Below, in pieces: positions 33,255-42,192 of a DNA stretch of 49,266 nt. Origin of the DNA: Lactiplantibacillus pentosus (GTDB taxonomy: Bacteria > Bacillota > Bacilli > Lactobacillales > Lactobacillaceae); NCBI RefSeq assembly GCF_003641185.1, contig NZ_CP032758.1:1-49266 (forward strand), in the 5' to 3' direction. The notes under the pieces are model-generated. The model was not told where the DNA came from. It searched no databases and worked only from the letters and a program-made list of their open reading frames with translations. Within the stretch, counting starts at the first letter, position 1. Every line of letters begins with the position of its first letter. A program made the translations under genes and the position numbers.

Positions 33255-35423
33255 ATGGTAACTAGCACCCCAGAAATGGAAAATACCTATTTTTACTTAA
33301 ATAACCTCGTAAATATCCCAAGCAACGGAGAAATTCCGCTACATTATGATCAAGAAGCCCTAAAGGCTTATTTCGAAGAGACAGTTAAACCGAAGACCAA
33401 GCAATTTGATTCGTTAAATGCCAAGTTAAATTACTTGGTTGACGAAGATTATATCGATCCAAGTATCCTGGAACAATACTCTCACAAGTTTGTGCAGTCC
33501 TTGTTCGACCAAATGAGAGACCATCACTTTCGTTTTCGCAGCTTTCTCGGTGCCTACAAGTTCTACACACAATATACCATGAAAACTAATGATGGCCAGC
33601 AATTTTTGGAAGACTTTGTCGATCGCGTCGTCTTCAATGCCCTCTATCTCGCTAATGGTGATGAACAACTTGCCAATGACATTGCCGATGAATTGATTTC
33701 ACAACGTTATCAGCCTGCCACCCCCACGTTTCTCAACGCGGGTAAAAAACGGCGCGGTGAAATGGTATCATGTTTTTTAATCGATGTGGCCGACTCCATG
33801 CTCTCAATTGGACGCGGCGTTAATTCTGCCCTTCAACTATCTCGAATCGGTGGGGGCGTCGGCGTTAACCTGTCAAACTTGCGCGCCTCAGGTGATCCTA
33901 TTAAGCAGATTTCCAACGCCTCGTCTGGCGTTGTACCAGTGATGAAGTTACTTGAAGACTCATTTAGCTACAGTAACCAACTCGGGCAACGGAACGGCGC
34001 CGGAGTGGTTTATCTCAACGTCTTCCATCCTGACATCTTACATTTTCTGGATACCAAAAAGGAAAATGCGGACGAAAAAATTCGGGTGAAGACCTTGTCC
34101 CTCGGTTTGATTGTTCCTGATAAGTATTATGAATTACTCAAGACTAACGAACCAATGTATCTTTTTAGTCCCTATGATGTCGAACGTGAATATCGTACGC
34201 CATTTGCTTACATCGATATCACCAAAGAATATAACAACATGGCCGCTAACCCCAATATTAAGAAGTCAGTTTTTAACGCGCGGAAACTAGAACAAAAGAT
34301 TTCTCAACTCCAACAAGAATCTGGTTATCCTTACATCTTGAACATTGATACGGCCAACCAAACTAACCCTGTCGATGGCAAAATTATTATGAGTAACCTT
34401 TGTAGTGAGATCTTACAGCCTCAAGAACCGTCAAAACTTGATGATGACCTATCGTACAAGACAATTGGCACCGATATTTCATGTAATCTCGGATCAACTA
34501 ATATCATGAATATGATTGACTCGCCGGACTTCGGTCACTCAGTTGAGGTTGCTGTTCGTGCGCTCACCCTCGTAACTGACACAACCGACGTTAAGGAAGT
34601 ACCAACTGTTAAACATGGTAACGAACTTTACCACACGATTGGATTAGGGGCTATGGGTCTGCATACTGCCCTTGCACGCCACCAAATTGAGTATGGCTCA
34701 CCAGAGGCCCTTGAATTTACTGATGCCTACTTCCTAGCTTTAAACTACTATTCACTCGTTACGAGCAATCGAATTGCCCGTGAACGCCACGAAACCTTCG
34801 CTAAATTTGACCAATCAAAGTACGCTGATGGCAGTTACTTCGATCAATACTTGAACGCAGACTTTAAATTTAAGAGTACCAAAGTTGCAAAAATCTTCAA
34901 AAATATTAAATTACCATCTGTTACAGATTGGAAGGCACTCAAGCAAGCTGTGATTACTGGCGGCCTTTATCATCGTAATAGACTCGCTGTGGCACCGAAC
35001 GGGTCAATTTCGTACGTCAATGAAACAAGTGCATCACTTCATCCAATCACACAATTAGTAGAACAACGTCAGGAAAATAAGGTAGGCTCAATCTTCTATC
35101 CAGCACCTTACCTGTCTAACGAAACTTTGCCTTACTACACACCCGCATATGATATTGATCAACGAAAAATTATTGACACCTATGCCGTAGCTCAAAAGCA
35201 CATTGATCAAGGCATGAGTCTGACACTATTTATGCGTTCAGTTTTGAAACCTGACCTTTACGAGTGGAAGGACAATAACAATTTAAAGATGACAACCCGA
35301 GACCTTAACCGGTTACGGAATTACGCCTGGACAAAAGGCATTAAGTCACTTTATTACATTCGAACGTTTACAGAAGACGATGAAATTAAAACGGCAAATG
35401 AATGTGAATCATGCATGATCTAG
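33255..35423 (+). CDS. nrdE: Class Ib ribonucleotide reductase, alpha subunit
   Basis: 722 residues; converts ribonucleoside to deoxyribonucleoside diphosphates. Active-site pieces are present: the redox Cys in EMVSCFLIDV, SRIGGGVGVNLSNLRASGD, the thiyl-radical Cys with its Asn and Glu in SNLCSEI, its redox partner Cys in ISCNLGSTNI, the radical-transfer tyrosines near the C-terminus and the tail CESCMI with the shuttle cysteines. There is no ATP cone, as in class Ib. AAGGAG precedes the ATG. No nrdH (glutaredoxin-like donor) is next to it. Confidence 0.92.
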   Translation: MVTSTPEMENTYFYLNNLVNIPSNGEIPLHYDQEALKAYFEETVKPKTKQFDSLNAKLNYLVDEDYIDPSILEQYSHKFVQSLFDQMRDHHFRFRSFLGAYKFYTQYTMKTNDGQQFLEDFVDRVVFNALYLANGDEQLANDIADELISQRYQPATPTFLNAGKKRRGEMVSCFLIDVADSMLSIGRGVNSALQLSRIGGGVGVNLSNLRASGDPIKQISNASSGVVPVMKLLEDSFSYSNQLGQRNGAGVVYLNVFHPDILHFLDTKKENADEKIRVKTLSLGLIVPDKYYELLKTNEPMYLFSPYDVEREYRTPFAYIDITKEYNNMAANPNIKKSVFNARKLEQKISQLQQESGYPYILNIDTANQTNPVDGKIIMSNLCSEILQPQEPSKLDDDLSYKTIGTDISCNLGSTNIMNMIDSPDFGHSVEVAVRALTLVTDTTDVKEVPTVKHGNELYHTIGLGAMGLHTALARHQIEYGSPEALEFTDAYFLALNYYSLVTSNRIARERHETFAKFDQSKYADGSYFDQYLNADFKFKSTKVAKIFKNIKLPSVTDWKALKQAVITGGLYHRNRLAVAPNGSISYVNETSASLHPITQLVEQRQENKVGSIFYPAPYLSNETLPYYTPAYDIDQRKIIDTYAVAQKHIDQGMSLTLFMRSVLKPDLYEWKDNNNLKMTTRDLNRLRNYAWTKGIKSLYYIRTFTEDDEIKTANECESCMI

Positions 35424-35529
35424 GAAATTCACTTGGGGTCTTACCGTCCGTTTAACACACCGGCATACGTTATTGGGTCACAAGACCCATATACCCATGA
35501 ATCCTAATTAAGGAGACGAACAAATAACG

Positions 35530-36456
35530 ATGGACTACTTATACTACAAAGCAATTAACTGGGATGATATTAAAGATAATTTCGATAAATACATGTGGGA
35601 ACGACTCACCACTAACTTTTGGTTGGACATTCGGATTCCCATCACGAATGATCAAACGGCTTGGCAACAGCTATCAGATACTCAACAACAGGCCATTACT
35701 CGTATGTTGGCAGGTACATCAATGTTAGCCGTCTACCAATCAGAAGTTGGTACCCCTGCTATTCGCCACGATCGGCGAACTCAACAAGAAGAATCCGTAT
35801 TAAACACCATTACCTTTATGAAATCAGTCCATGCCAAAAGCTGTACGACCATTTTCCGGGCTCTGATTCCGGGTAACGGCGGTGAAAGTTTTACTTGGGC
35901 AGATGATAATGCCAATCTGCAAGCTGAAATTGACCAACTAGCCCAAATGAGCACTAGCGATATGGCCTTACAGAAAAAAGCCCTTTTTATTCTGACTGAA
36001 ACTGGGCTCTCGTTTGGTAAATACTGGACAATACTTCAAACACAGGCTCTCGTTAATACTTACCAAATGTTGGCTAATATTCTCCGCGGTAGCGCTCTTT
36101 TTAGTGCTTATATTGGTTACAAATTTCGCCTCAGATTTGAAGAACTCACTGTAAGTGATCAAACCGAACTGCAGTATTGGATTAATACACAGTTTGATCA
36201 ACTCATGCAAACTGAAAAAGACTTCTTAGAAGCTAACCTTGACGATGCCACCGAAGCCATCAATCTGGCCTCCTATGGTGCCAATCATGCATTAATGTCA
36301 CTTGGCTTTAACGCTGTCTACGAAGTTCAACCGTCTTCACTAGTGGCGCAACTCAAAGAACTGATGATTGATCAAAATCAATTTTTGCAACAGGTAACGG
36401 CTGCAAACAATGAATCGGACACTGAAAAAATGACCGATGACGACTACGACTTTTAA
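35530..36456 (+). CDS. Degenerate NrdF paralogue lacking radical Tyr and most metal ligands
   Basis: 308 residues with an intact frame and AAGGAG about 14 bases before the ATG. It aligns with the next gene over its length (NWDDI, FWLDIRIPITND, QSEVG, FMKSVHAKSC, YIGYKFRLRFEEL). Against the canonical NrdF the first Asp ligand is Ala67, the first Glu is Lys98, the radical Tyr is Cys105, the last Glu is Ser188 and the last His is Phe191. His101 and perhaps Glu157 remain. The C-terminal DDDYDF tail that docks on NrdE is kept. It cannot build a normal dimetal-tyrosyl cofactor. By analogy with yeast Rnr4 it may be a structural partner of the active NrdF, or a regulator; both are inferences. Confidence 0.8.
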   Translation: MDYLYYKAINWDDIKDNFDKYMWERLTTNFWLDIRIPITNDQTAWQQLSDTQQQAITRMLAGTSMLAVYQSEVGTPAIRHDRRTQQEESVLNTITFMKSVHAKSCTTIFRALIPGNGGESFTWADDNANLQAEIDQLAQMSTSDMALQKKALFILTETGLSFGKYWTILQTQALVNTYQMLANILRGSALFSAYIGYKFRLRFEELTVSDQTELQYWINTQFDQLMQTEKDFLEANLDDATEAINLASYGANHALMSLGFNAVYEVQPSSLVAQLKELMIDQNQFLQQVTAANNESDTEKMTDDDYDF

Positions 36457-36470
36457 GGAGTATTCAACTA

Positions 36471-37421
36471 ATGAGCTATAAAACAATTAATTGGGACATC
36501 ATCGAAGACGAACTTGACGAATATGTATGGGATAAAGCAACGGCACAATACTGGCTGGATACGCGAGTACCTGTTTCTAATGATTTACGGGACTGGCGGA
36601 CACTCTCTGGCACCGAAAAATCGGTTATCAATCGGGTGGTGGGTGGATTAGCCTTGCTGGACACACTCCAATCTGAAGAAGGAGTCGACGTGATGCGGCC
36701 CGACGTTCGGACACGAAAAGAAGCAGCAGTCCTCAATGACTTTTTGATGATGGAGTCAATTCATGCCAAAAGCTACGGCACTATTTTGACATCTTTGAAC
36801 GATCAAGCCACTGTTGACGAAGTATTCAAATGGATGAACAATAATCCCAGAATGCAATACAAAGCCAAACGGATCAATGATATTTATCAAACGGGAAACA
36901 ACCTTGAAAAGAAAGTTGCAAGCGTCTTTCTTGAAGGAATTTTGTACTACACCAACTTTTTTACCCCACTTTGGTACCGTGGTAACAATAAGCTGGCAAA
37001 TCTTTCTGAAGTTATCAAACTGGTGATCCGCGATGAATCTGTTCATGGTACCTACCTCGGTTACAAATTTCAATTGGGATATAACGAGCTATCGGCGACT
37101 GAACAAAAAACATTCAAAAAGTGGATGGATGAGTTGCTCGACGATCTCCTTGAGAACGAGTTTGCGTTCACCGAAGAAGTTTACGCGCCGATTGGGTTAG
37201 CGGAAGACGTTAAACAATTCGTTCACTACAACGCCAACAAGGCGCTCCAAAATATGGGCTTTGAATCCCGCTTCCCCAATGCTGAGATTAAAGATATCAA
37301 CCCAATCGTAATGAACGGAATTTCAACCGAAACGGCCAATCATGATTTCTTTTCACAAGTTGGTGCTGGCTATCTAATGGGTAATGCTGAAGCTATGAGT
37401 AGCGGCGACTATGACTTCTAA
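36471..37421 (+). CDS. nrdF: Class Ib ribonucleotide reductase, beta subunit
   Basis: 316 residues. All cofactor residues are visible: Asp64 (LLDTLQ), Glu95, His98 and Tyr102 (MMESIHAKSYGTI), Glu155 (VFLEGILYY), Glu189 and His192 (IRDESVHGTYLGYKF). The C-terminal NrdE-binding tail ends SSGDYDF. It generates the tyrosyl radical used by NrdE, with NrdI as activase. Starts 14 bases after the degenerate paralogue with AAGGAG upstream; last gene of the operon. Confidence 0.92.
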   Translation: MSYKTINWDIIEDELDEYVWDKATAQYWLDTRVPVSNDLRDWRTLSGTEKSVINRVVGGLALLDTLQSEEGVDVMRPDVRTRKEAAVLNDFLMMESIHAKSYGTILTSLNDQATVDEVFKWMNNNPRMQYKAKRINDIYQTGNNLEKKVASVFLEGILYYTNFFTPLWYRGNNKLANLSEVIKLVIRDESVHGTYLGYKFQLGYNELSATEQKTFKKWMDELLDDLLENEFAFTEEVYAPIGLAEDVKQFVHYNANKALQNMGFESRFPNAEIKDINPIVMNGISTETANHDFFSQVGAGYLMGNAEAMSSGDYDF

Positions 37422-37549
37422 CATAGGCTTCTAGGCATAATTAAAATTAAAAAAAGGCTAATATCTACAGGAAATATTAAAGTAAAGCCCCCTGAGTTGT
37501 ACTAGTCCCTGTCAAGTTGTCATTTGAAATAATATAAGTTTTGCTTTGC

Positions 37550-38330
37550 TTAAACGGCCTCATTCCAGTGTTCCGCTGGGGTGAGGTCGTTTCTTGCTGG
37601 TGAACGATCTAGTTGATTAAAATAGTTGATGCCTTCTTCGACCAAGGCCACTAATTCTTTATAGGTAACTGGTTTAGCGTGTCGATCAATCCAGCGCAAT
37701 TTGAACTCGTTCCACCAACGTTCCATTGGTGCGTTATCATACGGCGTCCCTGGTCGTGACATACTACGGGTGACTTCATGTTGCGCCAAAAAGTTATTGA
37801 ATGTTCCTGATGTGCATGCCGAACCTCGGTCAGTATGCACTACAGGGTGGACGTCACCCGCAAAATTAAAGGCCCGTTGAAAAACCTGAACTTTTGCCTT
37901 CGAAGTTTCAGTTTCACTTAATTTATGGGCAATTAGATGGCGACCGTAAAGATCCAGCGCGCCACTCAAACGCACTTTATACTGACCGTTAACACCATAG
38001 GTCAATTCCGTTGAATCAGCTAACCAAACCTGGTTTGGTTGGTTAACGCCAAAACGCTGATTTAAAACATTATCTTGTAAGTATTGCTCCTGTTGTTTGA
38101 TTCGTGAATGCTTTTTCTGATGAACCTGGCAACGAATGCCTAGCTTGCTCATAATCCTCTTAACTTGCTTTAACGTCACCTGTTCGGTGACGGCCGGGTC
38201 TTTTCTGAGATTAGATAATATTTTGGTACTACCAATACTTTGATGATGCTGGTTATACCAATATTGAACCCGTCCAGTTAAGAAGTTATCTCGAATCCTC
38301 CAATCCGTTACGTTACGATGTACCTAATGT
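37550..38330 (-). pseudogene. IS3-family transposase orfB, 5' truncated
   Basis: The frame upstream of 38179 is still open and recognisable (YNQHHQSIGSTKILSNLRKD), but the gene start and orfA are missing near the resolvase promoter. The integrase core is complete (LADSTELTYG; VHTDRGSACTSGTF; PYDNAPMERWWNEFK). Different from the IS3 element at 19.2-20.5 kb. The element's 3' end lies near 37500. Confidence 0.75.
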
Positions 38331-38376
38331 CTCCTTCCTGAGCTGTGGTATAATAGATCAAACGTGTGAGACATTA
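38324..38376 (+). promoter_or_regulatory. Promoter enclosed by an inverted repeat, upstream of the second resolvase
   Basis: TAATGTCTC (from about 38324) and GAGACATTA (to about 38376) flank a TATAAT box (about 38350). The spacing and position, just upstream of a serine recombinase gene, suggest a recombination or repression site. It also marks the end of the truncated IS3. Confidence 0.4.
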
Positions 38377-38474
38377 GAGTGTGACACAGTAACTTTTAAA
38401 TCTTAATCAGATCAACTAGTTGAGTAGTTTCCCAGAAACTGACGTCAGAATTAATATGATAAGAAGGAAAATAT

Positions 38475-39107
38475 ATGAAAATTGGTTATGCTAGGGTGTC
38501 GTCTGAAAATCAGAATTTAACTCGGCAGATTGAAGCTCTAAAAAAGTCTGGTGTAGAGAAAATATTTCAGGAAAAAGTTTCCGGAAAATCAGTTCAAAAT
38601 CGCCCTGAATTGCAAAAAATGTTAGAGTTCATTCGTGAAAAAGATATTGTCACTGTTTTGGATTTAGATCGACTTGGTAGAAATGCTCAGGACATTACTG
38701 ACACCATTAACTTGATTCAACAAAAGGAAGCCACACTAGATGTTTTAAGTTTACCGAGTTTCACTGATATACAAGATGTTAACTTACGTGGTTTATTAAC
38801 CAATTTGGTTTTTGAAATATACAAATATACAGCTGAAGAAGAGCGCAACAAAATTCATGCTAGTCAGAATCAGGGAATCCAATTAGCTAAGGAGCGCGGG
38901 GAGTATAAAGGAAGAAGGCGGCAATATAGTCCACATGGATCAAAACGCTACCTATATAAAAGGGTAGTTCAAATGCTCAGGGATGGAACGAATATTGCAC
39001 AAATTGCAAGGAGTACTGGCGTACAACGACGACAGATTTATCGTATTAAAGAATATGCTTTAAAAGTTGGAGACTTAGGCACTCCCAAAAGGGAAGTGAA
39101 TAGTTAG
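38475..39107 (+). CDS. Serine recombinase (resolvase family)
   Basis: 210 residues. YARVSSENQ with Ser9, LDRLGRNAQDI, long E-helix, and C-terminal helix-turn-helix (NIAQIARSTGVQRRQIYRIK). A different lineage from the resolvase at 30.3 kb, though of the same fold. AGAAGGAAAA precedes the ATG. Probably a plasmid multimer resolvase brought in with one of the fused replicons. Confidence 0.88.
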   Translation: MKIGYARVSSENQNLTRQIEALKKSGVEKIFQEKVSGKSVQNRPELQKMLEFIREKDIVTVLDLDRLGRNAQDITDTINLIQQKEATLDVLSLPSFTDIQDVNLRGLLTNLVFEIYKYTAEEERNKIHASQNQGIQLAKERGEYKGRRRQYSPHGSKRYLYKRVVQMLRDGTNIAQIARSTGVQRRQIYRIKEYALKVGDLGTPKREVNS

Positions 39108-39193
39108 GGCCTACAGGACAAGTTAGTGTTTTTTAGGGACCATCGGTCAAATAATAAAGCACTTACATTGATAAAACATTTTGGAGATGAACT

Positions 39194-40096
39194 ATGTTTT
39201 TTAAAGATTGGACAAAATACAATAGTTTCGAATTAGTTATGATTACGTTGGGATGTAGCATTTATGCGTTCAGTCTAGATTTAGTCTCTATTCCAAGCGG
39301 CTTGGCAGACGGCGGTCTGAGCGGAATAACTCTGATTATTCGTCATTTCTTTCATATTAACTTGGGAATTAGTACTTTATTTCTGAATATTCCATTGATA
39401 CTAATTGGGTTGCGCTACTTAGGCAAGCGCATGATGGCTTACACTATTTATGGCACCATTTGTTTATCACTATTTCTAATAATATGGTCACAGCAGGCTC
39501 TGATTCAACCACTACCATTGAGAAATGATTTATTATTGTCATCACTGGTTGCAGGGGTATTATCAGGGTTGGGAATTGGTCTGGTTTTTCGTTATAACGG
39601 AACTACTGGTGGTAGTGATATTATTGCTCGGGTTGGCCAGAGAAGTTTTGGATTTTCTTCGGGAAAAGGAATTTTGATTATTGACTACGTAGTATTAGGG
39701 CTATCACTATCATACTTAGATCTGTATCACATCGCGTACTCGCTAATTGTTAGTTTCGTATTATCTAAAGTAATTGATATGGTCCAAGAAGGGCCCAATC
39801 GTGCTAAGGTATTATTCATTGTGTCAGATAAAAGCCAAAAAATTTCCCAATTAATTGATGTTTCTTTAAATAGAGGATTGACATATTTGCAAGCTGAAGG
39901 TGGTTATCAGCATGATCAAAAGCAAGTGATTTATTTGGTGGTTCAACCGCGGGAAATTCCACAATTGAAGCAATTAATTAAAGCGATTGATGAACGGGCA
40001 TTTGTGACGGTACTGGATGCCCATGAAGTGATTGGAGAGGGCTTTAGTTATCAACGCAAAAGATACCATGTTAATTGGCAGCACAGTAAAGAATAA
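39194..40096 (+). CDS. YitT family membrane protein
   Basis: 300 residues. Five or six hydrophobic helices in the first two thirds with GLADGGLSGITLI and YNGTTGGSDIIAR, the hallmark glycine motifs of the YitT/DUF161 family, then a C-terminal soluble DUF2179 domain (LNRGLTYLQAEGGYQHDQKQ). The function of the family is unknown; some members are linked to transport. GGAGATG precedes the ATG; it stands alone. Confidence 0.85.
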   Translation: MFFKDWTKYNSFELVMITLGCSIYAFSLDLVSIPSGLADGGLSGITLIIRHFFHINLGISTLFLNIPLILIGLRYLGKRMMAYTIYGTICLSLFLIIWSQQALIQPLPLRNDLLLSSLVAGVLSGLGIGLVFRYNGTTGGSDIIARVGQRSFGFSSGKGILIIDYVVLGLSLSYLDLYHIAYSLIVSFVLSKVIDMVQEGPNRAKVLFIVSDKSQKISQLIDVSLNRGLTYLQAEGGYQHDQKQVIYLVVQPREIPQLKQLIKAIDERAFVTVLDAHEVIGEGFSYQRKRYHVNWQHSKE

Positions 40097-40570
40097 AAAT
40101 TAATAGACGTTTTAATATGAAAAAACGGCTATAATCTACTAGTCACTGATTAGAAAATTGTTGTTTTGATCACGTAGAGCAGTTGGGTATTGAACAATAA
40201 TATATGTGAAAACGGCCAGGATTCAAATTTTATAGTTTTACTATTGAGACAGACTTGAAACCAATAGGTGTATTTTTTACAAGCCTTAAGTTTTGACAAG
40301 TATCAAGTAACTATTTTTTGAAATAATGCGGGGAAAATTATGAAACGAAATATTCAGTCTATCGGAAATACTATGCTCAGTATTATCAGTAGTACATGAG
40401 ACGAGAGAGAACTTTTGGAAACGGTTGCTTAGATAGGTTGTGAATATTTTTTGAGTAGTATGGGTGGCTTTTTTGAGTAAGTTAAGTGACAGCATTGATT
40501 GTTATATGATTGTGTATGTCCTAAATGGACACAAGCAACGCTCCTAAGCAAAGCCTGTATGTACTGATTT
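40097..40570. other. Intergenic region without a convincing gene
   Basis: A short frame at 40340-40399 (MKRNIQSIGNTMLSIISST) has no clear ribosome binding site and may be debris. No other structure stands out. Confidence 0.35.
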
Positions 40571-40610
40571 CAAAAAAGCCCTCTATTCCGCATAATAGAG
40601 GGCTTTTTTG
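40571..40610 (-). terminator. Bidirectional terminator downstream of parB-1
   Basis: CAAAAAAGCCCTCTATT and its perfect complement around a 6-nt loop; T-runs on both strands. Confidence 0.85.
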
Positions 40611-40681
40611 TGTGCATTCTGCTTCATTTAAACGGACAAGTATACGTCTAAAAGGTGAACGTGTTGTCTGAGGGCGCGTGA

Positions 40682-41029
40682 TTATTTACTTTTTAGTTTA
40701 TAGTCAAGCTTATCCTTTGTTTCCATCATCGATACCAATTCATCGTAAGTATCACGTGTTTGGGGAGTTAGTGATTCAAGATAACTTTCAATCATCAAAG
40801 AAACCATTTCACTAGCTGAACGCTTATCAGCTGTTGCTTTAGACAAAGCCAAAACGGCGTTTCTGGTATGATTATCAACTCGCATGTTTACATCGAAGGT
40901 AGGAATTTTTTCCGCACTATCTTCGCCAAAACCTGCTTGCTTTCTAGAAATTGATGATACATTTACGTTTACCTTCTTATCAGGACTTTTTACCTGATTA
41001 TCATTATCGTGTTTCAAAAGTCCTCCCAT
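40682..41029 (-). CDS. ParB-like/RepC-like partition adaptor (module 1)
   Basis: 115 residues, directly after parA-1 (one base between stop and start). The N-terminal half is charged and flexible; the C-terminal half resembles a ribbon-helix-helix (FDVNMRVDNHTRNAVLALSK, then SASEMVSLMIESYLESLT, then YDELVSMM). Of the DUF5388/RepC-like group common beside ParA in lactobacillar plasmids (family knowledge). It should bind the TGTAC-repeat centromere upstream of parA and stimulate ParA. Confidence 0.7.
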   Translation of the reverse strand: MGGLLKHDNDNQVKSPDKKVNVNVSSISRKQAGFGEDSAEKIPTFDVNMRVDNHTRNAVLALSKATADKRSASEMVSLMIESYLESLTPQTRDTYDELVSMMETKDKLDYKLKSK

Positions 41030-41030
41030 A

Positions 41031-41831
41031 TTATTCTGCCTCCAATCTAGATATTAATTCAGTAGCAACAGCCGTATATGCGCTGTGAGTAGCTTTATCC
41101 CAAACAGAACGACTGCTTTCAGTGATTCCAGTAAGGTCGTATCTCTTTACTCTTTCCATAGCAGTAATGACATTTTCAAATATGTTGTCTTCCCCAAATT
41201 CTTCTACGGCCTGTTTAAGAACGGCATTGTCAATAATTGATTGCCCTTTTGTAAGAACTGGAAGAATACCCGCTACATCTACTTTTGCTCCAAATTCGTC
41301 AATTAAATTTGTTTGTAAATAGCTTAAGAAACTTTTTGCTCCCAGCAATGCTCTTTGCTGAGTTTGTAGCATAACAATGATCCAATCGCAGCACATAAAA
41401 ACGTTATCGTTTGTTAAACTCATTGTAGGGCTTACATCAAGAAACACGAAGTCGAATTTGCTAGATATATTTGACAAAGAGTTTTTAAGATAGCTGACTT
41501 TAGCTTTTTCATCAATGTCTTGTTTATCAACCCACCGACTGAATAAGTTCATATCAGCAGCAGCTGGTATTAAGTCAAGATCGTTCTTAATGTTAATGAT
41601 GCCGTCATTTAAGTCTTTTCCGTTAATTAGTAATGCGAAAAGAGATGGGTCAATTGTGATGCTGGAATTTTCGTGACTTTTTGTTTTTATCATTAAATCA
41701 GTTAGGTTTGCTTGAGGGTCACAATCTACCATAAGCACTTTATATCCCATATTTGATAATTCCCAACTGATTAAGGCTGTAGTAGATGTTTTACCAGTAC
41801 CACCCTTTTCATTGGCGCAACTAATTATCAT
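41031..41831 (-). CDS. parA: ParA-type partition ATPase (module 1)
   Basis: 266 residues, type Ib-like ParA without an N-terminal DNA-binding domain. Deviant Walker A KGGTGKT starts at residue 9; Walker A' in VDCDPQANLTD; Walker B in FVFLDVSPTMS. GGAGGA lies nine bases upstream of the ATG. Organised with the small adaptor and the repeat centromere as a complete partition module, although the rep gene that should accompany it is missing. Confidence 0.85.
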   Translation of the reverse strand: MIISCANEKGGTGKTSTTALISWELSNMGYKVLMVDCDPQANLTDLMIKTKSHENSSITIDPSLFALLINGKDLNDGIINIKNDLDLIPAAADMNLFSRWVDKQDIDEKAKVSYLKNSLSNISSKFDFVFLDVSPTMSLTNDNVFMCCDWIIVMLQTQQRALLGAKSFLSYLQTNLIDEFGAKVDVAGILPVLTKGQSIIDNAVLKQAVEEFGEDNIFENVITAMERVKRYDLTGITESSRSVWDKATHSAYTAVATELISRLEAE

Positions 41832-41850
41832 TTTTTAAAATTCCTCCATT

Positions 41851-42042
41851 TGTACACGGTGTACTGTGTTATATGTACAGTGTACCGTACTCAGTACACA
41901 ATGTACAGAAAAAATACTTAACAATTGAATGCGGAATGACGGCTTTTTTATGAAATTATTTAAGTGTACAGTACACAGTACCCAATACACGGTGTACAGT
42001 TTACAAGATACGGTGTACGGTGTACAGTGTACTGTACACAAG
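41851..42042. repeat. Centromere-like TGTAC repeat array (module 1)
   Basis: GTGTAC, TGTACA or GTACAC occurs more than ten times in both orientations in two clusters (41851-41906 and 41965-42042) separated by about 60 bases containing GGCTTTTTTATG. It lies between parA-1 and the control leader and overlaps the parA-1 promoter region, so it is the likely parS and operator. Confidence 0.75.
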
Positions 42043-42102
42043 AAAAGTTGACCAAAAATTTGATAACTGATATAATGATAACCGTAGTCAAAATAGAACA
42101 TA

Positions 42103-42158
42103 AAAAAACACCCACCGATTCCCGTCGGTGAGCGCCACACAAAAGTCAACCCATTTAA
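42103..42158 (-). ncRNA. Candidate antisense RNA of the orphan rep leader
   Basis: Minus-strand TATAAT (42164-42169, with a weak -35) leads after about 45 bases into a hairpin (CACCGA 42113-42118 / TCGGTG 42125-42130) and a run of seven T. Size and position copy the antisense RNA at 126-179, while its sequence differs. Confidence 0.4.
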
Positions 42159-42192
42159 TGACTATTATATCATGGCCGGTGCGATTTTTAAA

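Noticed and set aside
35530..36456. Assignment of the first NrdF paralogue to metal-free class Ie (DOPA radical)
   Set aside because: Class Ie proteins keep the radical tyrosine, while here it is Cys and the Asp and last His ligands are also gone.
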